A stretch of DNA of 64,000 bases from Rhodospirillaceae bacterium (GTDB taxonomy: Bacteria; Pseudomonadota; Alphaproteobacteria; Rhodospirillales; Rhodospirillaceae), in contig SCTM01000145.1 of the NCBI GenBank assembly GCA_004297485.1, positions 90,306-154,305 of the forward strand. Reading direction: 5' to 3'. A program made the position numbers and the translations under genes. Below, one piece after another: positions 28,004-37,900 of the stretch (position 1 is its first letter; the number at the start of each line of letters is the position of its first letter). The notes under the pieces are model-generated. The model made no database searches. It was not told the origin of the DNA and saw nothing but the letters and a program-made list of their open reading frames with translations.

Positions 28004-28269
28004 TTCCGAGCCTTTCCCTTGCTGCGCTTCGCCAACCTCACCCCCGCGCCGCCGCCGTTCTCGGCGATGAACTCGACGCCGGCCTTTTCTAGGGCCGCCC
28101 TAACCGCAGCTAGGTTATTGGGCGATAAGGGCTGACGGCCCTTTTCGAAGTGGCGGACACTACCCCCACTCAATTCTGCCTTTTCGGCAAGTCGTTCTTG
28201 CGACCAGTCCAGAAGTGCGCGCGCCGCGCGACTTTGCTCGGGTGTGATCGGCGGCGATGGGTCAGCCAT
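28000..28269 (-). CDS. XRE-family repressor-like HTH protein
   Basis: TPEQSRAARALLDWSQERLAEKAELSGGSVRHFEKGRQPLSPNNLAAVRAALEKAGVEFI. Confidence 0.85.
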   Translation of the reverse strand: MADPSPPITPEQSRAARALLDWSQERLAEKAELSGGSVRHFEKGRQPLSPNNLAAVRAALEKAGVEFIAENGGGAGVRLAKRSKGKARK

Positions 28270-28311
28270 ACGTGTCTCTCCTGTTTCAGTGTGCCAACAT
28301 TGGCATGGATA

Positions 28312-28398
28312 GACGATAATCGTCAATATACGGAAATCGTCAAACTTCCCCTTGACCTATACGAAAACCGTCAATAAGTTATTTATACGATTTTCGTC
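28312..28398. promoter_or_regulatory. four operator-like palindromes (consensus ACGRNNNYCGT)
   Basis: GACGATAATCGTC, ACGGAAATCGTC, ACGAAAACCGTC, ACGATTTTCGTC, between XRE gene and divergent operon. Confidence 0.75.
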
Positions 28399-28414
28399 AA
28401 TTTAAGGTCGCGCC

Positions 28415-28702
28415 ATGCCCCGCATCAACGCCAAAGCGAAGATCGCAATGAAGGAAGCCTGGACCCTCGCCCACCGCGGTCAACGGGTCTTCGGCGGCAG
28501 GGTCCGGCAGTACATCCGCGAGGCGTTGCGCCAGGCGTGGACAGAGGTCAAGGCCAGCCCGGTCACCCGCACCGTTGATGAACTGCGAGCCATGATCCGC
28601 GTCAGCCGCAACAAACCGCCGGTCGCCCCGACACCGTACCTCGCCCGGTTTATGGGAGCACGGCCGTCATACCAGCGCATCTGGGGATCGGCCTACCTAT
28701 GA
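28415..28702 (+). CDS. hypothetical basic protein
   Basis: First gene of ATGA-coupled operon. Confidence 0.6.
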   Translation: MPRINAKAKIAMKEAWTLAHRGQRVFGGRVRQYIREALRQAWTEVKASPVTRTVDELRAMIRVSRNKPPVAPTPYLARFMGARPSYQRIWGSAYL

Positions 28703-28953
28703 CCTTGCACTGCCTTTGGTGCCGTAAGCCGTTCGAGCCACGCCGCGGTGGTCGGCGCCAACGCTATTGCTCGTCCGAATGTCGCCGCACCCTGGATCGC
28801 GCGATACGGACATGGGCCGGAAAAATGCTCGAAGCCGGGCTGCTGCCGGTCGGCTTTCTGCGGACATATCTCATGGACAACGCACGCATTGATCCCGATG
28901 GCCAGTCAATTTCCCCAATATCCGACAACTCGGAAGGAGGCCTTGAGTCATGA
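28699..28953 (+). CDS. small zinc-finger-like protein
   Basis: CLWCRKPFEPRRGGRRQRYCSSECRRTLDRAIRTW (CxxC...CxxxC). Confidence 0.65.
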   Translation: MTLHCLWCRKPFEPRRGGRRQRYCSSECRRTLDRAIRTWAGKMLEAGLLPVGFLRTYLMDNARIDPDGQSISPISDNSEGGLES

Positions 28954-30290
28954 AGCGCCGCCGCACCAAGTCCGACATTATGCGAAAGGGCGCGCGACGC
29001 CCTCAACCCAAACGGAGAGGACCGAAGACCATGACGCATATGAAAGCCGCCTTGCGCGACACTTCCAGCATGTCCAGCCCAGGCACCCCCGACGAACTGC
29101 CGGAACTCATCGCAAAGTTGCGACAGGTCCAGGTGGAACAATCGAAGCCAGTGGGTCTAAGAGGCAAGGCGGAGACGCGGGAAAACGAGAGACTCTCGGC
29201 CCTCGAAGATGGAGCCTATGCCGCCATCGGCCGGTACAAATCAAAAAACCTGCATGAATTTCATCAAAAGCTCTCGCTCATGTTTGAGGCGGTCGGCGAT
29301 CAACTGGGAGGCGAGGTTGCTGTTCCGTTGCCTCACAACGGCATGGTCGGGGGAGCATCAGGAACCGAGCTCGCCGAAATCGTACGCGGCGTGCGTGCCG
29401 ACGCCGCACGTCTGCTCAACCCGCCAACAGTGGTCGCCCGGACGGATGAGATCGGCTCTGCGGCGACGGCCGCCGATCCGGCGATCGCCGCTATGAATGA
29501 TTACCTCGAGAAGCGCGCCGCCCGCGACGCGGCCGACGATGGAACCAGTGCATACGGAGGAGCGCGTGGCAAAGCCGCCCAAAAGGCTTACGACCGGGCA
29601 GAGGCGCGTTATCTCGAGACCGAACCCACAACGATCAGAGGCTTGATCGCGAAGGCGCAGACGCTTGCTGATGAACTCGAGTGGCGCTCTCCGGGAGACG
29701 ACCACATCGAAAGTTTTCTGAAGAGTCTGCCAGCGATATTGCTGCGCCTCGGACAACATGGCTCGTCTGTTCCCGCCGCCGGCGGGCAGATCGACGATCC
29801 CGTCGTCAATGCTGCCCGCCGGCTCGCCTGGGTGAAGTCGAAGATCGAAGAATCCGACGAGATTGAGAAGGGTCTGGAGCGATTGCCCCATGACGACGTT
29901 CCACATACTGAAGGCGGTGCGAAGCTGACATGTGCACTTCTAGATCTCGTTCCCGAGTTTGATGACCAGGAGCGCCTTTACGAAGAGATCATGGCAACTC
30001 AGCGCGCGAGCTCCATAGCCGGTGCCATGGCTCAAGTTGGCCTTGTCGGCGTCATCGTGGACAGATTGGACGTTGAGGACGATGTAGAGAACAGACATTT
30101 ATTACGGATGATCGAACGAATGATCTCCTCTGCGATCAACGTATTGCAGCCGATCTCTGGCGTCAGTTTGAACGATATTGGCGGTTCGTATTTGGTGCGC
30201 CCCGATTCACTTCAGCTCGGGAATGAAAACTGGGTAGATGGCCTATTCGCCAGAGCCCGTGCGGTGATCGGCAGCGGATCGAAAGCGTAG
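28950..30290 (+). CDS. hypothetical protein (446 aa)
   Basis: ATGA overlap with zinc-finger-like gene; no recognised domain. Confidence 0.6.
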   Translation: MKRRRTKSDIMRKGARRPQPKRRGPKTMTHMKAALRDTSSMSSPGTPDELPELIAKLRQVQVEQSKPVGLRGKAETRENERLSALEDGAYAAIGRYKSKNLHEFHQKLSLMFEAVGDQLGGEVAVPLPHNGMVGGASGTELAEIVRGVRADAARLLNPPTVVARTDEIGSAATAADPAIAAMNDYLEKRAARDAADDGTSAYGGARGKAAQKAYDRAEARYLETEPTTIRGLIAKAQTLADELEWRSPGDDHIESFLKSLPAILLRLGQHGSSVPAAGGQIDDPVVNAARRLAWVKSKIEESDEIEKGLERLPHDDVPHTEGGAKLTCALLDLVPEFDDQERLYEEIMATQRASSIAGAMAQVGLVGVIVDRLDVEDDVENRHLLRMIERMISSAINVLQPISGVSLNDIGGSYLVRPDSLQLGNENWVDGLFARARAVIGSGSKA

Positions 30291-30300
30291 ACACCAGTTA

Positions 30301-30324
30301 TGGCCCCCGGTTCGCTGGGGGCCA
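30301..30324. terminator. perfect 8-bp stem hairpin TGGCCCCC-ggttcgct-GGGGGCCA between convergent genes
   Basis: Inverted repeat read directly; no strong U-tract. Confidence 0.5.
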
Positions 30325-30335
30325 CGTTCCGGCAA

Positions 30336-30629
30336 TTAGCTCTCCTCACGCAGTTTTTTCAGCCCTTCTGCCCAGGCTTCAATCTCCGCATCGAGACGAT
30401 CGCTATTCGCTGTGGACCGGCTTGCTAGCACCGGTGATCTGGAATCCATCCAGGCGTTGACTGCATCGCCGTCGGTCTTTCCGGTGATCGGATCGGGCTG
30501 GGGAAAGCCAGCGCGCAACAGTTCGATTGCGAGTTCAGAAAACCGTGAGGGCGAAATCCCGAGGCGCGCCGCGACCTGCGTCTTATTCCACCCTCGGGGC
30601 TCAGGCATGAACTTCGGCTTAGGGGTCAT
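30336..30629 (-). CDS. phage-type HTH DNA-binding protein
   Basis: RGWNKTQVAARLGISPSRFSELAIELLRAGFPQPDPITGKTDGDAVNAWM. Confidence 0.65.
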   Translation of the reverse strand: MTPKPKFMPEPRGWNKTQVAARLGISPSRFSELAIELLRAGFPQPDPITGKTDGDAVNAWMDSRSPVLASRSTANSDRLDAEIEAWAEGLKKLREES

Positions 30630-30982
30630 GACCTCGGCAGCGGTTGGTGCCCCGGTTCGGCATGATGCCCGACCTCGCGATCGTCGCGCACGTCGAAGCT
30701 CTGCCCACATTGTAGGCAGGTGAGGATGTGCTCGGCTTCATCGTCAGGATCGATGCGGTGTGCCGGCGGTGACGGGGGCGCGGTCGGTCGGGCTGGGCCA
30801 TAACGGGAGAAGCGTAACCTCAGATCGGGCGCCGGACCACAGTGCGAGGCAATTATCGGACCACTACGCGCGCACGCGAGGGAATCGTCGTGGCGTCGTG
30901 ACCGCCGGCCCTGCCAGCTTAAAGTTCCGGCCACGGCAGTGCAGGTTCTTATCATGCTAAAGGGGCTACTTGCGACGTCGCC

Positions 30983-31003
30983 TTGGTACCTATGCGGTAC
31001 CTA
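30983..31003. repeat. tandem GGTACCTA pair (TTGGTACCTA/TGCGGTACCTA), candidate arm-type sites
   Basis: Matches left-end tandem 16362-16383. Confidence 0.6.
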
Positions 31004-31062
31004 ACGGCATATTTTTCCGTCCGGGATTGCTAAGTTATTGGCTAAATATAAGGGTTTCTTTG

Positions 31063-31149
<87 letters not shown>

Positions 31150-31357
31150 GTACAAAGGCCTCCAAAGATCGCAAAACGCGGGGCCGATGAACAGGGCGAG
31201 ACGGATACAGCGCCCTGGGCCGCGTTGTCAATGTATCCGCCCTTTCGGCCTGTGGCTGGAGGCCCGGTTCCCGCTATAGGCCCGGCGTTGCCAGATTTGG
31301 CATTGTATGCCACTCAAGGGACTTAATTTCATCATCAGGGGCGCACGGACGAAATCC

Positions 31358-32341
31358 ATGGCAGGCAAGCTGGTCACGGTCTTCGGTGGTTCGGGCTTCA
31401 TTGGGCGCCACGTCGTGCGGCAATTCGCCGCCGCGGGCTGGCGGGTGCGTATCGCCGAACGCGACACGCGCAAGGCGTTGTTCCTCAAGACCGCCGGCGA
31501 TCTGGGCCAAATTTCCTTCATTCCCGCGTCGATCATGAATGACGCGGACGTGGCCGCCGCCGTGGCGGGCGCCGACGCGGTCATCAATCTCGTCGGCGTT
31601 CTTTACCAGCGCGGACGGCGGAGTTTTCAGGCGCTCCATGTGGACGGCGCGGCGCGGGTCGCCAAAGCAGCGACAACGGCGGGCGTCACTCATCTTGTCC
31701 ACCTGTCCGCACTCGGTGCCTCGGCGACGTCTGCATCGGCCTATGCTCGGAGCAAGGCCGCGGGCGAAGCTGCCGTGCAGGATGCCTTTCCCATGGCGGT
31801 GATTCTCCGGCCCAGCGTCGTGTTCGGACCCGAGGATGGCTTCTTCAACATGTTTGGTGCGCTCGCCGTGGTGTCGCCAATTCTGCCCTTCTTCACGGAT
31901 ATTGTTCCGCACGCCGACGGCGGCGGTGGCCCGCGCTTCCAGCCCGTGTATGTGGGTGATGTGGCGGCGGCCGTATTAGGCGCCGTGACCGAGTTGGGAC
32001 ATTGCGCCGAAGTCTATGAGCTTGGCGGCCCGCGCGTTTACGACATGCGTGGGATCATGAACATCGTTAATCGTGAGACCATGCGGCGGCGTTGGGTGTG
32101 CGGCATTCCGTTCTTCATTGCGGAAATCAAGGCGTTCTTCCTCCAGTTCATGCCGAAGCCGCTTCTGACCCCCGATCAGATCAAGCTCCTGAAACAAGGC
32201 AATGTGCTCAGCGGCCAGGCGCCCGGGCTCGAAGCCTTCGGGCTGGTGCCGACGGCGGTTGAAGGCATCGTCGGCAACTACCTGAAACGCTTCCGCCCGT
32301 TGCAGCAGAACAAGCGGCTGCGCTTCGCGGGTCGCGGGTAG
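31358..32341 (+). CDS. complex I NDUFA9-family NAD(P)-binding protein
   Basis: VTVFGGSGFIGRHVVRQFAAAGWRVRIAERD...RPSVVFGPEDGFFNMF. Confidence 0.88.
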   Translation: MAGKLVTVFGGSGFIGRHVVRQFAAAGWRVRIAERDTRKALFLKTAGDLGQISFIPASIMNDADVAAAVAGADAVINLVGVLYQRGRRSFQALHVDGAARVAKAATTAGVTHLVHLSALGASATSASAYARSKAAGEAAVQDAFPMAVILRPSVVFGPEDGFFNMFGALAVVSPILPFFTDIVPHADGGGGPRFQPVYVGDVAAAVLGAVTELGHCAEVYELGGPRVYDMRGIMNIVNRETMRRRWVCGIPFFIAEIKAFFLQFMPKPLLTPDQIKLLKQGNVLSGQAPGLEAFGLVPTAVEGIVGNYLKRFRPLQQNKRLRFAGRG

Positions 32342-32349
32342 TATTACGC

Positions 32350-33168
32350 TCAGATCCAGCCGTAGGCGAACGCCACCAGATTGGCGCTCATGACCAATCG
32401 ATAGATCGCGAACGGCGTGAACGTTGAACGCCGTAGCCAGTTCATGAGAATCGCCAACGCCGGCAGCGCGGCCATGAACGCGATGAGCAGGCCCAACAGC
32501 GCCATGTTGGTGGGAAACGGTGCGCCGGTCACGGTCAGTCCGTAGGCGTTCCAGGCGCTGGCGGCGATCAAGGTCGGGATCGAAATCAGAAATGCGAACC
32601 GCGCCGCATCCTGCCGCTCATAGCCAAGCGCGCGCGCCATCGCCACGATCGCGGCGATCCGCCCGACACCGGGAATAATCGCAAGCGCCTGGGCCAGACC
32701 AAGCAGCACCGCATCGCCGTAGCCGGCGTGTTCGATGCGCTTGACCGTCATGCAAGTGCGATCGAACAAGAGGAGCAGCAAACTCACGGCGAGCGCAACC
32801 CAAGCGATGATCACGGGACGGTGCCACGGAACTTCGCCGATGTGTTGGACACCGACTACCGCCGCGATCATGGGAAAGGCGGCAACAACAAGCTGAAACG
32901 ACAAACGGGCACCGGAATCGCGTTTGCCTTTCGCTGCGCGCATCACGCCCTGGACCATCTCGCCCAGGTCGCGCCAGAAATAGATCGCCGCCGCCAGCAA
33001 AAGACCGAGATGGAGTCCGAGGCCAAGCCCGGGCGCGTTCAAGACGCCGCCATGGGCTACAAGGTCGATCCAGCCACTCAGCCACGCCAAATGGGCCGCC
33101 GCCCCGATGGGCAGAATCTCCGCGAGGGCGTGCAAAACCCCCAATACTATCAATTGTGTTAACGCCAC
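32350..33168 (-). CDS. uppP: undecaprenyl-diphosphate phosphatase
   Basis: LIVLGVLHALAEILPIGAAAHL; GLAQALAIIPGVGRI. Confidence 0.82.
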   Translation of the reverse strand: MALTQLIVLGVLHALAEILPIGAAAHLAWLSGWIDLVAHGGVLNAPGLGLGLHLGLLLAAAIYFWRDLGEMVQGVMRAAKGKRDSGARLSFQLVVAAFPMIAAVVGVQHIGEVPWHRPVIIAWVALAVSLLLLLFDRTCMTVKRIEHAGYGDAVLLGLAQALAIIPGVGRIAAIVAMARALGYERQDAARFAFLISIPTLIAASAWNAYGLTVTGAPFPTNMALLGLLIAFMAALPALAILMNWLRRSTFTPFAIYRLVMSANLVAFAYGWI

Positions 33169-33465
33169 CCCGACCCACCCAATAGGTGGTGAATTGAACT
33201 TTTATATCACTCGATTGCCGACGGCAGAAGCGCCTGTTGATACAAAAATAGTACACACACGTGTACCAAATCTGATTTTTTCGCAAAGCAGCATTGACGC
33301 AACGTTTATTGCGCTTTCGAAGCGACCATATTAGGTCAGATATGCTGTCTTAGTTGGTGTTTCGACCAGCAAAGTCAGGCTTTGGCGCAGCGGCCAAGCC
33401 GACTGCGCCGCACGGCCCAGCTGCCTTTTATCGCCCTGTGTTCTTTCGCGTCTTCGGAGTCCGCA

Positions 33466-34920
33466 ATGTCCCACGACATGCAGCGATTCGTTCAGCTTCC
33501 CGCCGCGTTGCCGGCAAAGCGCGGCGCAGCGAAGCGCCGCAAGGATTTCGGCGAGATCTATGACGCCTATGAAAAACCGGAAGCGGGTGATCAGGCCTCG
33601 CGGTGCGCACAATGCGGCATTCCCTTCTGCCAGGTGCACTGCCCGGTTCAGAACAATATTCCCGACTGGCTGAAGATGGTGGCCGAAGGGCGGCTCGAGG
33701 AAGCCTATGCCCTGTCCTCGGCCACCAACAATATGCCCGAGGTCTGCGGTCGCATCTGCCCCCAGGACCGGCTGTGCGAAGGCGCATGCGTGCTTGAACA
33801 ATCGCACCACGGCAGTGTGACCATCGGCGCGGTGGAAAAATACATTACCGAAACCGCCTGGGAACAAGGCTGGGTCAAACCGGTCGTGCCGGATCACGAA
33901 CGCAAGGAATCCGTCGGCATCATCGGCGGCGGTCCGGGAGGCATGGCGGCGGCGGAAGAACTGCGCAAGCTGGGTTACCAAGTCGATGTTTACGATCGCT
34001 ACGACCGGATCGGCGGTCTGCTGATCTACGGCATCCCCAACTTCAAGCTCGAGAAGATCGTCGTCACGCGCCGGGTCGATCTGCTGACGCAGGCGGGTGT
34101 GCGCTTTCATCGCGGCGTAGAGGTGGGGAAGACAATCAGTTTCGGTGAGTTGCGGCGCAAGCACGCGGCAATTCTGGTGGCGACTGGCGTTTACGACGCC
34201 CGCGCATTGGCCTGTCCGGGTGCCGGCGCCGCGGGCGTGTTCCGTGCCATGACCTATCTCACGGCCTCCAACCGCCACGGCCTTGGCGACACCGTGGCCG
34301 AATTCACCAACGGCAGCCTCAACGCCGCCGGCAAGAACGTGGTCGTGATCGGCGGCGGCGACACGGCCATGGACTGCGTGCGCACCGCCGTGCGTCAAGG
34401 CGCGAAGTCCGTGAAATGCCTTTATCGCCGTGATCGCGACAATATGCCCGGCTCACAACGGGAAGTGGCCAACGCCATCGAGGAGGGGGTTGATTTCATC
34501 TGGCTGTCGTCGCCCGAGGCCGTGCTGCACGACAGCGACAATCAGGTGACCGGTGTGCGGGCCGTGCGCACACGTTTGTCCACACCCGATGCGTCCGGAC
34601 GGGCAAAGCCCGAGGACATCGACGGGTCGCAATTCGTCATTCCGGCGGACATGGTGATCGAAGCACTTGGATTCGATCCGGAAGACGTGCCGGGAATGTT
34701 CGGCGAGCCGGCGCTCGGCGTAACGCGGTGGGGAACCCTCAAGGTCAATCCCCAGACCCGGATGACGTCGGTGGACGGCGTATTCGCGGCCGGCGACATC
34801 GTACGCGGCGCATCCCTGGTGGTCTGGGCGATTCGCGACGGGCGCGACGCGGCCGCTGCCATTCATGCCCATGTCGAGGCCAAAGCGACCGTGCCGGCCT
34901 CGTTGAAAAAGGCGTCCTGA
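33466..34920 (+). CDS. gltD: glutamate synthase small subunit
   Basis: RCAQCGIPFCQVHCPVQNNIPDWLKMV; GGGPGGMAAAEELRKLGYQVDVYD. Confidence 0.96.
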   Translation: MSHDMQRFVQLPAALPAKRGAAKRRKDFGEIYDAYEKPEAGDQASRCAQCGIPFCQVHCPVQNNIPDWLKMVAEGRLEEAYALSSATNNMPEVCGRICPQDRLCEGACVLEQSHHGSVTIGAVEKYITETAWEQGWVKPVVPDHERKESVGIIGGGPGGMAAAEELRKLGYQVDVYDRYDRIGGLLIYGIPNFKLEKIVVTRRVDLLTQAGVRFHRGVEVGKTISFGELRRKHAAILVATGVYDARALACPGAGAAGVFRAMTYLTASNRHGLGDTVAEFTNGSLNAAGKNVVVIGGGDTAMDCVRTAVRQGAKSVKCLYRRDRDNMPGSQREVANAIEEGVDFIWLSSPEAVLHDSDNQVTGVRAVRTRLSTPDASGRAKPEDIDGSQFVIPADMVIEALGFDPEDVPGMFGEPALGVTRWGTLKVNPQTRMTSVDGVFAAGDIVRGASLVVWAIRDGRDAAAAIHAHVEAKATVPASLKKAS

Positions 34921-34923
34921 TCC

Positions 34924-37900
34924 ATGTTTGAGAATACGGATCACGCCAACGCGTCCCAGACAACGCCCGAAAGCGGCAATACTTTCGTCGCCGCCTATAA
35001 GGCCAATGTCGCCAAGCTCACGGCGGCCCACGCCTACGACCCGGCGGAGGAACACGATTCCTGCGGTGTCGGCATGGTGGTGGCGATCGACGGCAAGCCA
35101 CGGCGGCAAGTGGTCGAGGCGGGCGTCGCCGCGCTCAAGGTCCTGTTCCATCGCGGCGCCGTGGATGCGGACGGCAAGACCGGCGACGGCGCCGGCATTC
35201 ACATTCAGGTTCCCCAGGATTTTTTTCGTGACCATGTGACGCGCACCGGCCACACGGTCGCGGATACGGAAGTGCTCTGTGTCGGCATGGTGTTCTTGCC
35301 CAAGTCCGATCTTGGCGCTCAGGAAACCTGCCGCACCATCGTCGAGAGCGAGATGCTCAATGCCGGATACTACATCTTCGGCTGGCGACAAGTGCCCGTG
35401 GACGTGGCCGTGATCGGCGAGAAGGCCAACGCCACTCGCCCGGAAATCGAGCAGATCATGATCGCAAACCGGCGCGGCCTGACGGGCGACGCGCTTGAGC
35501 GCAACCTCTACCTCGTACGTCGGCGCATCGAGAAGCAGGTGCTGGAAGAGCACATCAACGACTTTTACATCTGCTCCCTGTCGTCGCGATCGATCATTTA
35601 CAAGGGCATGTTCCTGGCCGAGCAGCTGACCACGTTTTATCCGGACCTGCTTGACCTGCGTTTCGTGTCGGCGTTCGCCATTTATCACCAGCGGTATTCC
35701 ACCAATACTTTTCCCACATGGCGATTGGCACAGCCCTTCCGCATGCTCGCCCATAACGGCGAGATCAACACGCTGCTGGGCAATATCAACTGGATGAAGG
35801 CCCACGAATGCAGGCTGGCCCATCCGGCCTACGGCGAGGCGATCGAGGAGCTGAAGCCCATCATCCAACCCGGCGGATCTGACTCGGCGGCCCTGGACAA
35901 TGTGTTCGAGCTTGTGTGCCGTGCCGGCCGCGACGCGCCGGCCGCGCGCTGCCTGCTTGTGCCTGAAAGCATCAGCCAGAACGCGGTGATGCCGGAGCCG
36001 CACCGCGACATGTTCTCGTACTGCAACGCCGTGATGGAACCCTGGGACGGTCCGGCCGCCATGTGCGCCACGGACGGCCGCTGGCTGGTGGGCTACATGG
36101 ACCGCAACGGCCTGCGGCCCATGCGCTATACGCGCACGCGGGACGGATTGCTGATCGTCGGCTCTGAGACCGGCATGGTGCGCGTCGCCAGCGCCGACGT
36201 GCTGGAAAAGGGCCGGGTCGGGCCGGGACAAATGATCGCCGTCGATCTTGAATCCGGGCGTTTCTATCGCGACCGGGAGATCAAGGACGAACTGGCCGCG
36301 CGCCAGCCCTACGGCGCGTGGATCAAGAACACCACGCACTTGGGCTCGATCATCGCCGGGGGGAAGGCCGCCAAGACAACGACGACGAAAGAGGAACTCG
36401 TTCGGCGCCAAGCCGCATATGGAGTCAGCCTGGAAGACCTGGAGCTTGTGCTCCACCCCATGGTGGCCGACAGCAAGGAAGCCGTGGGCTCCATGGGCGA
36501 CGACACGCCGCTCGCAGTGCTGTCGGACAACTATCGCGGGCTCCATCACTTTTTCCGGCAGAAATTCAGCCAGGTTACCAATCCGCCCATCGACTCCCTG
36601 CGCGAGACGCGGGCCATGACCCTGAACACGCGGCTGGGAAACCTGGGCAATATCCTCGAGGAGTCACCCCAGCAGTGCGAGCTGCTGCAACTGTCCAGCC
36701 CGGTTCTTACGAACACACAGTTCGCGGCCATGCGCCGTTACATGGGTCATACGGCGCGGGACATCGACTGCACCTTCGACATCGCTGCCGCTAAAAGAGG
36801 TGATGACAGCGTCCTGCGCGCGGCCCTTGCCCGCGTCCAGACGGAGGCGGAGGAAGCCGTGCGCGGCGGCTGCACGCACATTGTCCTGTCCGACGAAAAT
36901 GTCGGCCCCGCCCGCGCGGCCCTGCCCATGATTCTCGCCGCTGGTGGTGTGCACACTCATCTTATCCGCCAGAAGTTGCGCACCTTCACCTCGGTCAACG
37001 TCCGCTCCGGCGAATGCATGGACGCGCACTATGTGGCGGTCCTGATCGGGGTCGGCGCCACCACGGTGAATCCGTACCTGACCGAGGAGGCCATCTCCGA
37101 CCGCCATCGTCGCGGCCTGTTCGGCGCGTTCAGTCTCGACGATTGTCTCAAGCGCTATCAGAAGGCCATCAATGAGGGGCTGCTTAAGGTGATGTCGAAG
37201 ATGGGCATTGCCGTCGTCAGCTCCTATCGCGGCGGCTACAACTTTGAAGCGGTCGGTCTGTCGCGCGCCATGGTCGCCGAGTTCTTCCCGGGCATGGTGT
37301 CGCGCATCTCCGGGATCGGGCTGGATGGCCTGGAAAAGAAAATCCGCGAGCAGCACCAGAAGGCGTTCCGCACCGGTGCGGTGACCCTGCCCGTGGGCGG
37401 CTTTTATCGGTCCCGCGCCAACAGCGGCGAAACCCATGGCCACGATGGCCGCCTCGTTCACCTTTTACAAAAGGCGGTCGCCGACGACAGCTACGCCACC
37501 TATCTGAAGTATTCGGCCGGACTCCGTCAGCTGCCGGCAATCTGGCTGCGGGATCTGTTGGATTTTCGCAAGGTCATGACACCCATTTCGCCGGATCAAG
37601 TGGAATCGACGACCGAGATTCGCAAACGCTTCCTGACGCCGAGCATGTCCCTGGGCGCACTGAGCGCCGAGGCGCACGGAACTTTGAATATCGCCATGAA
37701 TCGCATCGGCGCCAAGTCGGCGTCCGGCGAAGGTGGCGAAGACCCGAAGCGCTATCGTCCTTTCCCCAACGGCGACAACGCCAACTCGGCGATCAAACAA
37801 ATCGCATCGGGGCGCTTTGGCGTAACCGCCGAATACCTGAATCAGTGCCGCGAGATCGAGATCAAGGTCGCCCAGGGCGCCAAACCAGGTGAAGGCGGCC

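Noticed and set aside
34453-36549. 698-aa minus-strand ORF opposite gltB
   Set aside because: Antisense shadow of a clear gltB coding frame in GC-rich DNA; composition is His/Arg/Gly-rich with no family motif.
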